From contig CM035233.1 in NCBI GenBank assembly GCA_020226215.1, forward strand, positions 37,842,027 to 37,906,026: DNA of 64,000 nt, in the 5' to 3' direction. Below the pieces are notes generated by a model that did not search any database, was not told where the DNA came from, and worked only from the letters and a program-made list of their open reading frames with translations. Origin of the DNA: Sindora glabra (Eukaryota; Streptophyta; Magnoliopsida; Fabales; Fabaceae). Position numbers and translations under genes: made by a program. Shown here piece after piece: positions 36,641 to 49,969 of this stretch (the stretch's first letter is position 1; every line of letters begins with the position of its first letter).

Positions 36641-38322
36641 AGCCTTTGCTAATCTTTAAGGATAAGGGACAGGCAATTTATATGGTTCTGGAAGGATATA
36701 CTTTGGCTTTTCAGGTAATTCCCCTTCTCTCACTTCAAAATTATCAGGATTTGGAGCTTTTTTATCTTCTTTCTGCACTTCCCCCTTAACTATCTCTTCT
36801 TCACCTTCTTGACTAGCATTTGGAACCCTCAATTGCCTTCCACTCCTAAAAGTGATTGCCTTATAATGCTCCCTAGGATTTGATTTAAGTTAAGTGGGGA
36901 GTTGACTAAAAGCTCTAGAGGAAGAAGCAGAAGCTTATTGAGCTATTTGGGTCTCCAACATTTTTCCATGGGTGGCCAATGAGTCAACTTTGGAGGACAA
37001 TTGTCTAATGGAGTCCTCTATAGCTCTACCATGCTGCCTAAACTCTTCATTAGTTTTCTCTTGGGAAATGAGGAATTTCTCTAAAAGGCCTTCTAAATTA
37101 GAAGTAGAAGAGGGTTGAGCTGGTGGGTTGTAGGGTCTTTGGTTTTGAAAACCAGGTGGTGGTGGTTTATTATGAATGTTTTGAATGTTGTATGACTGGT
37201 TAGGCTTGTAGGATAGATTGGGTGGTTCCTCCATGATGGGTTGTAGATGTTTCCAAAAGGTTCATTTGAATCTCTCTGTCCATACCCACTGTTGTGTACA
37301 TAATTCACTTGCTCAGTGAAATCCTGCTCTAATTGACACTCAATTGCCACGTGACCTGTCATACCACAAATCTCACAAGAAAAGTCAGTAGTACTTGTAG
37401 TATTTACACTATTAACTTGAAATTTATCAAATTTAGCCATAAGTGCATCTACTTTGCTACCTAGACTTCCTAGTGCATCTACTTTAGCTGATAAATAATT
37501 AAAAACATCCAATTTATACTTACCTGGAGCTTTCCTTGAAGGTCCTCCCTCATTTGACCATTAGTAGTGGTTCAAGGCCATGTCCTCAATCAATTCATAT
37601 GCTTCATCTAACCTTTTGTTCATCAAAGCACCTCTAGCAGTAGTATCCACAGTAAGCTTGGTATTGTAACTCAAACCATTATAGAAAGTGTGAAGAACTG
37701 GCCATTTCTCTAACCCATGATGTGGGCATAACCTCAAAAGTTCTTTATATCTATCCCAAGCATCAAATAGAGATTCACCTTCTCTTTAAGAGAATGTGGC
37801 GATTTCATTGCTTAATTGAGCAATCTTGCTTAGAGGAAAATATCATGACAGAAAAGCCCTTAGTAGCTCTTCCCATGTGGTAATAGATCCTGGTGGCAAG
37901 GCATGTAACTAAGCCCTTGCTCTGTCCCTTAAGGAGAATGGGAAGAGTCTAAGCTTGATGGCATTTGCTACCATACCATTTATCTTGATTATGTCACAAA
38001 ATTCCAAGAAAATTTGAATGTGGAGGTTAGGATCCTCCATTGGTCCTCCACCAAACTGGTTTTGCTGCATCATAGACAAAAGAGTTGGCTTTAATTTGAA
38101 GTTATTGGCCTCAATAGTAGGCCTCTTTATGCTAGATTGAAGCCCAGTTGTGTTAGGTGCTGCAAATTCTCTAAGGGACCTGTTATCCATGCCTTCAATC
38201 ACTCTTTCAATGCTGATTGGCTCTTGGATATGTACTGGTTATTGTTCTCTCCTTTTCCTAAGTAGAGTTCTTTCAATCTCCGGATTTAAGTCAAGAATTC
38301 CTTCAAGACTTCTCCTTCGCAT
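36641..38322 (-). pseudogene. Athila Gag, broken
   Basis: The likely start is the ATG at 38322-38320, about 170 bp beyond the primer site. The pieces in order are RSLREFAAPNTTG and ANNFKLKPTLLSMMQQNQFGG (frame 38202-37909), then a stop-broken retrotransposon Gag core with GESLFDAWDRYKELLRLCPHHG, and then the frame 37512-37093 holding the zinc knuckle CEICGMTGHVAIEC (C-x2-C-x4-H-x4-C, residues 46-59). A frameshift leads to 37234-36935, rich in Pro and Asn (NKPPPPGFQNQRPYNPP) and ending in a coiled-coil-like stretch. The nucleocapsid part would bind the element RNA. Confidence 0.9.
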
Positions 38323-38493
38323 ATACAAAATTTTTTGCTAAAAGAGTAGGTAATACTCGAACAGAACAAAATAAGAAAGATATTCTATAAAAATAAGAAA
38401 ATTAGAACAAGACGAATTAAGAACTAAAAAAATAAAATGAACTGCCTAGTCTAATTCACTCAAAAATTTCTGTTAATATCAACTATTTTCAAA

Positions 38494-38512
38494 ATCCCCC
38501 GCAATGGCGCCA
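38494..38512 (-). promoter_or_regulatory. Athila primer binding site, tRNA-Asp type
   Basis: The minus strand just inside the 5' LTR reads TGGCGCCATTGCGGGGGAT. The complement of the 3' end of plant tRNA-Asp is TGGCGCCGTTGCCGGGGAT, giving 17 of 19 matches. A five-base gap separates it from the LTR end. Confidence 0.88.
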
Positions 38513-38518
38513 AAAACT

Positions 38519-39798
38519 TGACGTGATCCCGTAAGTGCACGGGTTCAGTCGAGTTATAGTATAAAAGATATCGCCTCCACAAGAACTAAGTGTTGATTAC
38601 TAACTGAATTTTAAGATAAATTATTTAGGTATACTAATTGTGATTGTGAATTAAGAGTAAAATGTGAAATAAAATTTAGTTATTAAAAAGAAAGCAAATG
38701 AAACTAAAATGAATTAAGTAAAGATCTAATTCAAATGGATGAAAATGTACTCAGCTTTGGGGTTTCCTTGTTCAATTCCTTATGGAATGAAGATAACTTT
38801 TTAGCCTGGTTTACTATTAATTTAGATTGTTAGATTATCGAAAGTAAACTATACCTCATTGCAAAGCTACTAGCTACAAACTAATAGATAAAGTGCCTAG
38901 AATTTCTCTAGTAATCACTTACCTAGGTTGCATTAATAGTGCTTTAAGAATCCAATTTTAGACAATTCATCTTGTGCAAAAGAATCCAATTAGCATAATT
39001 CCTAAGTCTAATAGAGATTCCCAATGATTATGCAAGGTCTGATTAATTAATTGGTCATTCCAACCTAAAATTAACTAATCCTTTGCACAAATCTAATATT
39101 CCGGAAGTATTAGGTTGTTGAATTACAAAACAGCATACCAAATCATAAATTAACAATAAATCAATCTAGATTATATTAAAATTAAATCCATAAATCCATG
39201 AACAAGTCTACCCTAGCTGAGCACTGAGGTTTAGTATGAGTTCATTACAAAATCAGCAGAAAATCAAAAAATAGAGAGAGGAATCAAACTAGTCATGAAG
39301 CTTTACAAATTCCTTGTTTGAATCTTCAATCCTTCGCTTAAATCTAATCCTCTAAGGTTAGCAGTCACCCTCTGTGTCTCTAAGTCTCCCCAAGGGTTAC
39401 AGATGGCTCTCCCTTTTTCATCATCAGCAAATTCTCCGCATAAAACTGATATTAGCAAAGTACACGGGGTATGACACGGCCCGTGTCATACCCCATGTTC
39501 TTTTGTGAAGGGCCTAAAAATTGCTCAACAAGGCTTCGAAACACACAGAAAGGTACACGGCCCTTCACACGGCATTCCCATACCCCGTGTTCTTTGCCAA
39601 ATGGGCATATTTGCTTCGATTATCCACAATTTACATGGTTTTAGTTTTGGATCCTTTTCTAATGCTTTAATAAGTCACTTTAAAACCTGAAAATGAAATA
39701 TCAAGCATCTAAGTACTTTTTTCCAATGAATTTGCAAAAAATACTCAATAAATAAGCAATGAAACATATAAAATATAAGTGCAAATATGCATTTATCA
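38519..39798 (-). repeat. Athila 5' LTR
   Basis: It begins TGACGTGATCCC and ends GCATTTATCA on the plus strand and aligns over its full length with the 3' LTR. It is about 20 bp shorter because of small indels. It contains the two ~91-bp spaced hairpin units at 39462 and 39553. Confidence 0.95.
39462..39590. repeat. Two hairpin-bearing units in the 5' LTR
   Basis: The first (39462-39498) has arms ACACGGGGTATGACACGG and CCCGTGTCATACCCCATGT. It is more perfect than its partner in the 3' LTR, which has CGCGTC in place of CGTGTC. The second (39553-39590) starts 91 bp later. Confidence 0.87.
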
Positions 39799-39803
39799 AT
39801 AAT

Positions 39804-40890
39804 AATTTTATACTTTTGAAAATTGATATTATTTTATTTTATTTTTACATTATTTAAAATACTAACATAAAGTTGTCTAATATATAACAAAGCCTATATA
39901 TACCTTAGGTAAAAACTAATATTAAAACCACAAAACAACAAATGTTAAAAAGACATTTCTATAGTAGTATTGGCTATTACAAATCATATTCATTTTCTTA
40001 TCCACATCCATTCTTGTTTAACACATTTATATTGTCTATATTAGCTTTAAGATAAATGTGAGTTAGTCATTATTGATTTTATTAAATAAAGAATATATCA
40101 AGTTAACTCATGTATAATTATTTATCCATTTATGATTTATGAAATACTCGTATATTGTACAAACTAATACTATAAAATAAAAAATTATTATTAACATTAA
40201 CCTTGGAAAAAAGCATTTTTTCCTTTCAAAACATCTTAGTTGAATTGATAATATGATCGAATGACACCTTTATATAAAGGTCACATAAACCATACAAGCC
40301 ACCTCTACATGAACTTAACCCTCATCCCATGGCCACATGGAATGATTGTCATGTGACTACATGGACACTAAGTTTATAACTAATAAGACATATGGAGTTG
40401 TATGATAGGCTTAGGATTATATAAAAAATATGTGAATCTCTAGAATATGCCCTTATGGGATCTATTATCTATTACACTCTCTTTAGAATTTTAGAATTAT
40501 AAATTTTAGGATATGTTTTGGAAGATTAGGAACAATAAATTAATTTTAGTAAAATGAATATAAAGAACAAAGATTCTCCAAAGAATAGGCAAAACTTAAT
40601 GAGAATGTATAATTGGGAAATTTTAGTGAAAATAAATTACTAATTGAACAAAATTTAAGATAAAATTTAAAGTAAAATAGATAATGAAAAGAGATTTTAA
40701 TTGGTAAATGATCTCTAAATAAATATGCTAGGTAAAGTGAAATATTGGGAGGCACAAAAGTGTTTACAAGTGAGTAGGGATGAATGGTTGAAATTAGGAA
40801 AGGCTTATGAAGAAATTAAGTGGGAAACAAGTATATGGTAGTTGACTATCACCATTCAAGCAATGTTCTAGACTAGTATTGTTGACTATA
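39804..40890. other. Gene-free stretch beyond the Athila element
   Basis: The first 170 bp continue the possible CACTA-like element that flanks the Athila insertion on its left side. The rest has no recognisable gene. The open frame at 40546-40755 (minus) shows no domain. Confidence 0.4.
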
Positions 40891-42940
40891 GCCCAAGAAA
40901 GGTGAATAGTGAGTATAAAACATAAGTTATATCTTTTTCCAAAATGCCCCTACCCCTATAAATTCAAATATTAGCCCATTAAGGCATTATTTCTTCATTC
41001 ACAATCGCTTAACTTCTTCTTTCCCTTCAAAGCTCTCTTAACTTCTTCTTTTTCAAGATTTTATTTGATCGAGCAAAATAAGGAGCAATTTCATGTGAAT
41101 TACTTCACACAAATATGATAAGGCTTCCTTAGTAACTAATTTTTTATAGTTTTCTTTAAACTTGAGGAGATTTGAGCATTTAGTTTAAAAAGGGAGAAAT
41201 GAATGTTAATAAGAAATCATTTGTAATTTTGGTTAATCAAGACAAGAAGTAACAAATTTAGCTTCCTAAAACCTTCCTCCTAATAAGTGAGTGCACATTG
41301 AAATTGCATGTTTAATTTGATTTCAATTAGTTAGGTATGAGTTTTAGGTTTTCAAATAATCTTTTTTAAAAAATGATGATTTGTGAAATGTGATTTGGTT
41401 TTGATGTGAGAAATAAACTAATTGAGGTTTTAAAAATTATGTTAATGATATAGTATGAATTAGTAGAGCAAAAAATAAGTTTAGATTGAATTGGAGGTAA
41501 ATGAACAATATTGTAAGCTGCAAATTTGCATAAACCTAGGTCATAGTTTACTATAAGACTTCCAACTACTTTGTAGTTACTAGTAGTCAACTATGAGCAC
41601 CAGAGTTGCTTTCTAAACTTCAATAGTTAACTATATAATCAATTATAGGCTAGCAATATTGTTATCTAGCCTTTTATAGTTAAATATATAGTCGATTATA
41701 CCCAATTCAAGTTAAAGTATCATATTATACAAAGAATCTAAGTATATCTTGGAGCTTTTTAAGGATAAACTAAATTAGTATGTGATAAATACACATTAAA
41801 TACAAGATTAATAGTGATACAATGAGTTATAGTAAAGTAGTAATGTGTAATTTAAATTGAAAATTATGTTGTAATGTTATTGATGATATGTGTGGCCATG
41901 CTAATAAGTTACATTGCTTATATTGCACTAAATAGTGAATCATTATATGAATAGATAATGTTATTAGTAAATGAATATGTCTAACCATGCAAAGAGGCAT
42001 AGAAGATGTTGTGAATTTAACTAGGTGTACATATGAATTAAAATGACATATAAGAATGGTATAAGGTGAATATTCATGCTAACTTATTTTTACTAAATGG
42101 CTAAAATGTCAAAAGGTCACAAGGCATGAAATAATATTAAAAGCTTGCACATGATTGTTTTCACTAGATGACCATAATATCAAAAGTGGAGGCTGTCTTC
42201 ACTAAATATTATAAGATATTGTTAAAAGCTCATGTGAGATTATCTTAAGTAAGAAAAGTGTTAGAAATTCATGAAGCTATCTTTATTATTCTTAAGTTGT
42301 ATCATGAGAGATCTGGATTGAATGATTGATTAAGAAATAGATAAAATTTATTTACTCTTGATTGGTTAATGTGTACTGTGTATAACACATCATAAGAAAT
42401 ACATATATGTAATATATGGCTTGGAAGAGTCCAACTTTATATATTTTTTTATTATTTGATTAATTATAGTGTCATTAGCAATTGAATTGTGATCCGTGAA
42501 GCTTTAAAGCTTAAGAAATTAGGATGGTAAACCCTATTGGTAAGCTTGTGCTTTCCTTTTTATTTTCATCTATTTTCAAATGTTCACTTATTAAGCCTGG
42601 ACTTACTTTTTGTATGTCTTCTTTTACATATTTTCTAATTATGTATCTTACATCACCATGGCATTAAAGCTAATAAAGAACTTATGATACATTTAAACAA
42701 TACATGACATATTTGATTTAGGAAGTTAGGTCATCATTATATAAAGTAAAAGTGTAGAATGGTAATTATGACTAGTAAAGCAAGCAAGTTCCCTAATGTA
42801 TTAGGATTAAAGCTACCTAACTTCTTCTATAATCAAATTAAAGTGTTATAAAAAATAAATTGCCATATATATTCTTAATTTATGAAAATTGCTTCCAAAT
42901 TCTATAATGTATTTTGAAATGTTAGTATAAATAACAGATT
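40891..42940 (+). mobile_element. Decayed LTR-like region related to 19850-22740
   Basis: A CCTATAAATTC box at about 40956 is followed by CTTCATTCACA and pyrimidine-rich sequence, like an LTR transcription start. The block at 42090-42290 has TTCACTAGATGACCATAA, TTCACTAAAT and GTGTTAGAAATTC words that parallel 22070-22230. Ends were not found. Part of this may be the 5' LTR of the Tat-type element that follows. Confidence 0.35.
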
Positions 42941-43689
42941 AAGTTAGTGGAAATTGAGCAATAGGTTTCACACCAATAATAATCTAGGTTAGGTTATGAC
43001 ATTATCACGTTTTTAGACCATTAACCCATGCCTATAAATAAGGAACACTCTTTGTGCCCCTCTCCCTAATGCACTTGTACACTTATTTAAACTAATACAA
43101 GTTATTAATTAATGTCATTTAAGGTAAAGCACACCACCTTTACCAAATATCTCATTAAGGCCAAATTGCTATTATAACTTAAGGAAAAAGTGGATCTATC
43201 TCAATGACCCTTTACCTCATTTTGGTTATGAAATTTAAATTAAGAAACTTTAATAGAAAGAAAGATGAATGAATGTAAAACTCAAGAAGGATACATTGGT
43301 AGAGAAAATCCTTCAACTTTAAAAGAAGCTTGACATTTTGCAAGGCCTCCAAGGGCAACCTAACTCCTACAACAATGAACACCACTCAAACTACATAGCA
43401 GTTCCTTCATCAAATCCATTTTCCATCCAAACTACCTTATCTAACTTGTCCATGCACATAACTTACCAAACATCCACCTCAAACACTAGTAGTCAACCTC
43501 TTTATAACTATTATAGCATGAGATTAAGCAATGTATATTCAACTCACATGACTACTAGTTCCTTTAGGACACTAACATAATAACACCATGAGTAATATGT
43601 TGATTAAACCTTAGCCATAAAACCCACAACTAACACACTACTAAGATGGACAAAACCCATTCATTCACCTAAGATATCATGACACCAAC

Positions 43690-44020
43690 ATTAACTAGAA
43701 CCTTCAAACCACTAACCTACCTTAAAGCTTATGATGATTTAATCATTTCTTTGTAGTATCTTAAAACCTTCAAGGTAGCAATGCTTTTATCAAGCACCTC
43801 AAATGCTATTGTGTGTCATGCCTTTTCAACCACATTAAAGCACACAGGTTTCAACTTATTTAATAATCTCCCTAGAAGTTCTGTTACTAGTTTTTTTCAG
43901 TTATCTAACATATTCTCCACTTACTTTGCCACCAATATAATTCTATGTAAGACATGCATTACTAAACTTTCAATAGAGAAAAGATGACTTTTTAATAGAA
44001 TATTTAGCTTATTTTAATAG
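43690..44020 (+). pseudogene. Tat-type Gag remnant
   Basis: The translation gives LKAYDDLIISL, then SSTSNAIVCHAFSTTLKHTG, then NLPRSSVTSFFQLSNIFSTYF. This matches the retrotransposon Gag core pattern: DA-LC-AFP-TLKG, W-x-L-PGSI-SF-QL, F-x-x-F. The open frame 43781-43987 is the surviving central part and is therefore a relic rather than a chance frame. Confidence 0.75.
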
Positions 44021-45859
44021 TTTGACATTAAAGATTGAGGACCTAAATAAAGGAATAGTAGTTTATGAAGTAATAGTTAAGCTTTACTCTAAACACCTAT
44101 CTCTATCTTTTACAAAAAAAAAAAGAAACCAATAACAACAATGTTTAACCTACTGGAAAAGGCATAAAAGGACATCTAGGTGGAAAAATTTAAATAGAAA
44201 AGGAACACAAGTAAAGTAGAAAAAGCTAAGGAAATCCAAGAATGGTTGGCCTAAGAAAAGAAAGAGATTGGCCAGTGGTGTTTCCACCTAGAGGTAAGTT
44301 CAATAATTATAAACCCCTATATGTTACTTTTAGTGTCATTATAAATCAAGCCTAAGCATTAGAGTTGATGAAATTTCCTCTTCTATAAAGATGTTATTTC
44401 CCTTCTATGGATAAATAAAAGTTTTATAAATTTCACAAGGACTATAGCCATGATATTGACAAATGTATGACTCTTAAGGATGAGATTGAACATTTAATTC
44501 CATTAAACATGTTAAAAAATACAAACTAAGTAATATGTTAACTAAAGGCAAAAGAAAGAGAACATTTTCTAAGAAGAGAAGGTTAGGAGTTTGTAATGGT
44601 ATACCTATCCATTACAAGGAAGGTGGACACAATCACAGTAAATTTACTAGTGGAGAAAAGACTAAAGAAGCAAGAAAGAGACATTTATAACAGATCTTGA
44701 ATGTTAAATAGAAGTGATAGAAAAGCCATTATGAGACAATCTCTTTCATAAAAGAGAAGTTTAGACATTATGATAAGAATCACAATGAACTAATGGTTAT
44801 TTTAGCTCTTATCCATAACCTTTAGGCAAAATAGAGATTAGTATGTTAAAAAAGTTCCACTAATATATTATATTCCTATGCCATAACCCACTTGAATATA
44901 CCAAGAAATATATTAAAGCCTTATAATGGTGTTTTGATTAAATTTTTAGGAAAATATGTGCTAGTTAAAGGAGCGGTGACTTTCTAGGTGTTAATTAGCA
45001 TGAACCTTAAATTATAGAATCTAGAGTGAATTTCTTAGTTATTAGAGTGGCTAACTAAGCTTACAATACTATTCTTAGGTGACCTTCTTTAAATTAAGCT
45101 AGATCAGCAGTCTTTACATCATATTTGCTCATAAAGCTCCTAACCTTTAGTAGAGTGGGCTAAATCTATGCCAATTAGTTAACCACTCAAAAATGTTACA
45201 TGGCTAATCTAGAATGAAAACACTAAAAAAAGAGACAAGCAAGATAAAGCCAATAATGGAAAACTTTCCTTTAAAGAAGGAATTCTAAGTAGTTGATTTT
45301 ACTATTTTCAATTCAAAAGTGGTGATCAGACAAGACTAGAACTGAGTATAGATTTGGAGGATATGTATATGTTCAAAATGGATGACAAATGAATGGTGAG
45401 GATAACAACCAATCTGTCTAAAAAGGAAAAGGTAGTTTTAGTCTTACTATACTAACAAAATATGGAAGCATTTAGTTAAAAATCCTTAGATATGATAGAA
45501 GTGTGTATAGACTTTACATGTCATAAACTAATTATCAGCACCTTAGCAAAACCTATACAAGAAAAGAAGTGTAATGTGGAGATGAAAATGAAAAAATTAA
45601 TAAAAAAAAAGGTGTGCAATCTCTAGAAGCTAAGTTCATCACAAAAGTTGCACACACGATGTGGTTAGCAAATGTTGTGATGGTGAAAAAGACATATGAA
45701 AAATGGCAAATATATGTAGATTTTATGGATCTAATAAGGCATGTCCCAAGGATATATACACATTACCTAATGTTAATTGAATGGTAGATAGTGCATCAAA
45801 TTTTAGATGGCTTAATTTTAAAGATGATTTTTTAGTGTACAATTAGCTAAAGATACACT

Positions 45860-46230
45860 CGGATGATGAGGAAAAAGAAAACATTTATCATAAACCAGAG
45901 AATTTATTATTACAAGGTGATGCCCTTTAGCTAAAAAAAATACTAGAACAACATATTAATGATTAATAAACAAGGTTTTTATGAACCAAATTAGAAAAAG
46001 TGTAGAGGTTTATGTTAATGACATTTTAGTAAACTTTGAGAATTTATTAGAAGGATCTAGACAAAGCCTTTAGAATTTTGAGGGAAAATAAACTATGTCA
46101 AAACTTGATGAAATGCACTTTTTAAGTTTACACAAGAATGTTCCTAGGCTTCTAGCTTACCAAAAGAGGAATCAAGGAAAATTCAAAAAAGTGTAAAGAA
46201 ATCATCAACATGAAGAGCCCAGATTGGTTA
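45860..46230 (+). pseudogene. Tat-type reverse transcriptase remnant
   Basis: DEEKENIYH is followed, after a frame change, by YYYKVMPF, then LINKVFMNQIRKSVEVYVNDILV. This is the DEEKT-x-F, KVMPFGLKNAGATYQRL, VEVYVDDMLV series of Ty3/gypsy RTs. The catalytic YVDD has become YVND. Several stops (TAA, TAG, TGA) interrupt it. Confidence 0.8.
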
Positions 46231-46559
46231 AGGAAGTCTAAATCCTAAATGGAATATTAGTAGATCTTGCCTATTTCATATCTAGCTTAGGTAATAAACA
46301 CGTGCCTTTTTATTATTTGCTTAAGATTCCTTGCAGTTGTAAAAGGAACATTTTGTTTTGAGTTACTGTAAAAAGCATGTTTAGGTTTTTCTCAGCATCA
46401 TAGTAAGTATTTTTAATTATTATTTTGCTTGGATTAAAGTTAACAAGCGGTTTGCGATAATGAAACTAGACAACTAGAATAACTAAGCACTGCATGAATA
46501 AGACTGGGGAGAAATCCTCAATATCCTTTTTATTGGACTTTCCTTATTTCTTTTATATG

Positions 46560-46833
46560 GACACAACTTTCTTTCGAAAAGCTTATTAAAATGATGCATA
46601 TAAAAAAGCTTTCTATCAATTGAAACAATACCTTTCCACCCCTCTAGTTCTAATAAAACCAAAGTAAGAAAAACCTCTAAATGTCTATCTAGTTGCATTT
46701 GATGAAACAATAAGCTTAGTTCTAGCCTTCAAAGACTAAAGGATTAGAAACCTAAGCATTTTGTGAGCAAGTTACTACATAGAGCCAAGTAATGCTATCC
46801 AAAAATAGAAAAGGTAGTCTTCACCCTCTTGAC
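46560..46833 (+). pseudogene. Tat-type RNase H remnant, part 1
   Basis: The plus strand reads KAFYQLKQYLSTPLVLIKPK, then a stop, then KPLNVYLVAFDETISLVLAF. This matches the start of gypsy RNase H (AF-x-LK-x-YL-x-PP-L, LYLYLAVSDEAVSSVL). It ends abruptly at the solo LTR. The minus-strand open frame 46710-46483 is its shadow. Confidence 0.72.
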
Positions 46834-48304
46834 TGCTGGAAATCGCGCAGCATACATGCACAGCGGAATAAAATTTTGCACGATTTCCATCAAGGATCCA
46901 TGCAAATTTAGAACGCCATAGATTAGGGATTAGGGTTTATACCTTTCGGCCAAAAATCTTCTGTCCGCTACACAGCAAATCCGATCTGCTTCTGTCTATT
47001 TTCCAATCCAATCTGCTCTCCAAATCACGAACAGGAATAGAAACTAGAAGATCAGATCACCAGTGCAGCATTTATGTGGCTGCACCTCTGTGGTATCCAC
47101 ACGAACCCGTGAATCACCGATGAATGTCCACTACACACACTGATCGGAATTGATCTCTTTTCACCTCGTAGTGCTAGCTACACCTCTTCAGGGGTTTTAG
47201 TCAAGGAGAGGTGCTAGGGTTTTCTATGCCTTTTTGGGGTGCGTGAATAATAATAGTAATCCTATTATTACCCAATAAGCCTATTTAAATATGTGCATAG
47301 AAAAACCTAACCTATTTGGATTTTATTCCATGTACAATTATAGGCTTACTATTGGACCTTATAATTATAATATGAATTCCCAAATATTAAGCCCAAACAA
47401 TTTAGTCCATTAATTCCAAATTCACTAGGCTCTAAGTGTGCGACCCTACAGGCTCTCATTACGTTGGTAATGACCATTAATCATATTAATGATCATAAAC
47501 AATGATTGGTGTCTAGCAACACATCATTGTTACCCAAGTAATGAGAAAGTCGGTGATTTGACTAAACCTTTACACGTGATCATCACTTATGTCCTTTTGT
47601 CCTATACATCTAGATTGAGCACGAGACATGGACCGTGTCATTCCCGTATAGCCCAATCTTAAGGTTTCTTGATTCCTAAGTAAGCTGACTGAAACAAATG
47701 TAATCGACATCTCATGTCAATTCATCTAAGTATGGCCATGCATTTTCTCAGCTTTACTTAATCAAGGGGCCCATAGATGTTACTCCTGTTATATAGGAGG
47801 GACAAATCCTATCTTGATCACACAAATCCCTCCACATGATATGTGACATATCCAATATCTACCCTTGCATTCACTTAACCATTAGTGACATAGAATAGTA
47901 TCAAAATATAAAACTCACATGTAGGAAACCTTGGTGATCTCAGGTCAAAGGACCATATTAATAATGATCACTAAGAACCACTTATGACACTCATATAACG
48001 ATCCATGTATTGTTCTTAATATGGGTCGGTCCAGTATACAAGTTCTCTAACTTGTACTCATGTGTAAACTTAATATCCCATATAAGTCTTCACACATGCT
48101 AGTCTTAACATATCAAAGTAACCTAACCCACAATGATATATGACTAGGGACATTTAAGAATACAATTATTCTAAGGTTATTATTATAATAGAATATATTA
48201 CGCAGACAATATATATAAATATAATAATTGGAATTGCCATTAAAATAATATGATTCAAAATTACAATCACCAATATGATTGGTTTTAGGACATATACACT
48301 AACA
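46834..48304 (-). mobile_element. Solo LTR, copy 2 (1471 bp)
   Basis: Ends TGCTGGAAATCG and CATATACACTAACA are flanked by perfect 5-bp repeats TTGAC (46829-46833 and 48305-48309). It is closely similar to 14751-16190 along its length. The differences include small indels and an extra segment near 46990. It interrupts the RNase H region of the Tat-type element, so it arrived later. Confidence 0.92.
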
Positions 48305-48309
48305 TTGAC

Positions 48310-49600
48310 AACATCCAAGAAGCTCATACTATACTTCTAAACATACCAAATCATTATCCAAATGGATTAGTCGATTTACTAAATCTTCTAGAAGCCTGAT
48401 TTAACTAGAAGACTAGTATCTTGGTTTATGAAATTGTCTAAGTAAGGAATAGAAAATGTAGCAAGAAAAGCCTTAAAAGCCCAAGCACTAGCAAACTTTT
48501 TAGCTCACTTGGTCTAATATAAAAATGGTGGAGGATTACTAGATACTATATGTAAATGGTTTTTCAACTAGAAAAAAAAAGTAAAGCAGGAATTATTTTA
48601 GAAAATACAAGATAAAGTAACTTTAGAATCCTCATTAAAGTTTAACTTACATACAACTAACAATTAAGAAAAATAGAGACTGTTAATAGCAAGGTTACAA
48701 CTCATTAAGGAAGTAAAAGCAAAAAAATTAAGAATATCAAGTGACTCCTAATTGGTAACAAAACAAGTCAAAGAACAATACAAAGTAAAAGAGGCACTGA
48801 TAGTATAGTACACTAAAATGGCTAATAGGTTATTATAAGGCTTTCAATATGACAACAAACAAATCCTTAGAGAACAAAATGACTAGGTAAACGTGCTCAT
48901 GAAATTGGCCAATACCAAGGTACCAATTAACTATAAGATAGTTATACAAAAGATAGTAAAAAGTTCAAGCATCTTCAGAAAATATTTTGAAATTGTAAAT
49001 GAAGAACACACATGGATGACACTAATAATAGAATACTTATAAAAAGAGATATCGCTAAAAAAAAGGAAAATGTATGGAGAGTGACTAGAAAAATAGCTCA
49101 TTATTTCATTCTTAATAAAAAATTGTATAAAAAGGGATTTTTCTCTACCCATGTTAAAATATATAGGAACGAAGGATTTTGATTATGCTATCAAAAGCTT
49201 TGTGAAGGTATTAGCAAAAGCCATATAAGAGGATCACTTTTAGCAAAGAAAGTTGTTTGATTTATGTATTTTTATCTAATAATAAAAAGTGATGTATTGT
49301 GACTAGTTAGAATATGTGAAATGTGCTAGCAAAATAGGAACGTGCAAAGAAAGCCACTTATACCTTAATAGTTAATCTACTCCTCTTAACCATTTGCACA
49401 ATTAGGGTTCGAACTTCCCTACACCTTTCCTAAAAGCCTTAAAGCAAAGAACATTCCTTCTAGTGCCAATTTATTACTTCACTAAATGGATAAAAGCTAA
49501 ATTGCTCAAAACTATAACAATACATAATGCTAGAATGTTCATCTAGAATTCTATAATATATAGGTATAAAGGTTATTGAACATTAGAGTGAAAACATACT
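48310..49600 (+). pseudogene. Tat-type second RNase H and integrase remnant
   Basis: Right of the solo LTR the plus strand continues with AGIILENT and then LIKEVKAKKLRISSDS-LVTKQVKEQY, the SDSQLVVNQV-type block of the archaeal-like RNase H of Tat elements. Next come HTWMTLIIEYL, KKLYKKGF/KRDFSLPMLKY and GTKDFDYAI, which match the linker and zinc-binding region of integrase. At about 49470-49560 LLH-MDKS-IAQNYNN corresponds to the DYFTKWIEA core segment. A stretch of about 90 codons around 48690-48960 reads with only one or two stops, so decay is uneven. Confidence 0.72.
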
Positions 49601-49969
49601 ATAATAAAATAGCAAACTAATTGACATTTGTAACTTTAAACTCTCAAGTAATAATAATAGATAATAAAACCTAATTCATGAGTAAAGATTTCATAAGCTT
49701 TTATGGTCTTACCACACTATCTCTTAAACTATTACAAAGTAATCATCCTTTAAACTAGCATATGAAACTGAAGCAATGATTCCAGATAGGCTAGGAATCC
49801 TATTTGAGATATGAGGATTGTATGAAGAGTAAAATAAAAAATCTAAAAGAAGAGAAGATTTTAACCTTCTAAAGGAAGTCTAAATGACCTCTTTCATTAG
49901 AACTATAAAGTACAAGAACAAGTTATCTTGTTTTTATAATAAGAAAGTCTAAGAAAAGGTTTCAAACAT

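Larger units (their letters stand above)
27340..39798 (-). mobile_element. Full-length Athila-type Ty3/gypsy retrotransposon (12.46 kb)
   Basis: Two LTRs (27340-28640 and 38519-39798) share TG...CA ends, and the whole element is flanked by identical 5-bp repeats ATAAT (27335-27339 and 39799-39803). On the minus strand the order is 5' LTR, tRNA-Asp-type primer site, Gag with a zinc knuckle, aspartic protease, reverse transcriptase, RNase H, integrase, a 1.3-kb spacer, an env-position ORF, a 1.7-kb non-coding region, a polypurine tract and the 3' LTR. Gag-PR-RT-RH-IN order, a DLGAS protease, a tRNA-Asp primer site and an extra ORF after integrase fit the Athila lineage. Stops and frameshifts break every gene, so it is non-autonomous now. 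The LTRs agree at roughly nine of ten positions by eye, so it is not recent. Confidence 0.96.

Noticed and set aside
36408..36659. 83-codon plus-strand open frame
   Set aside because: It is antisense to the Athila protease region.
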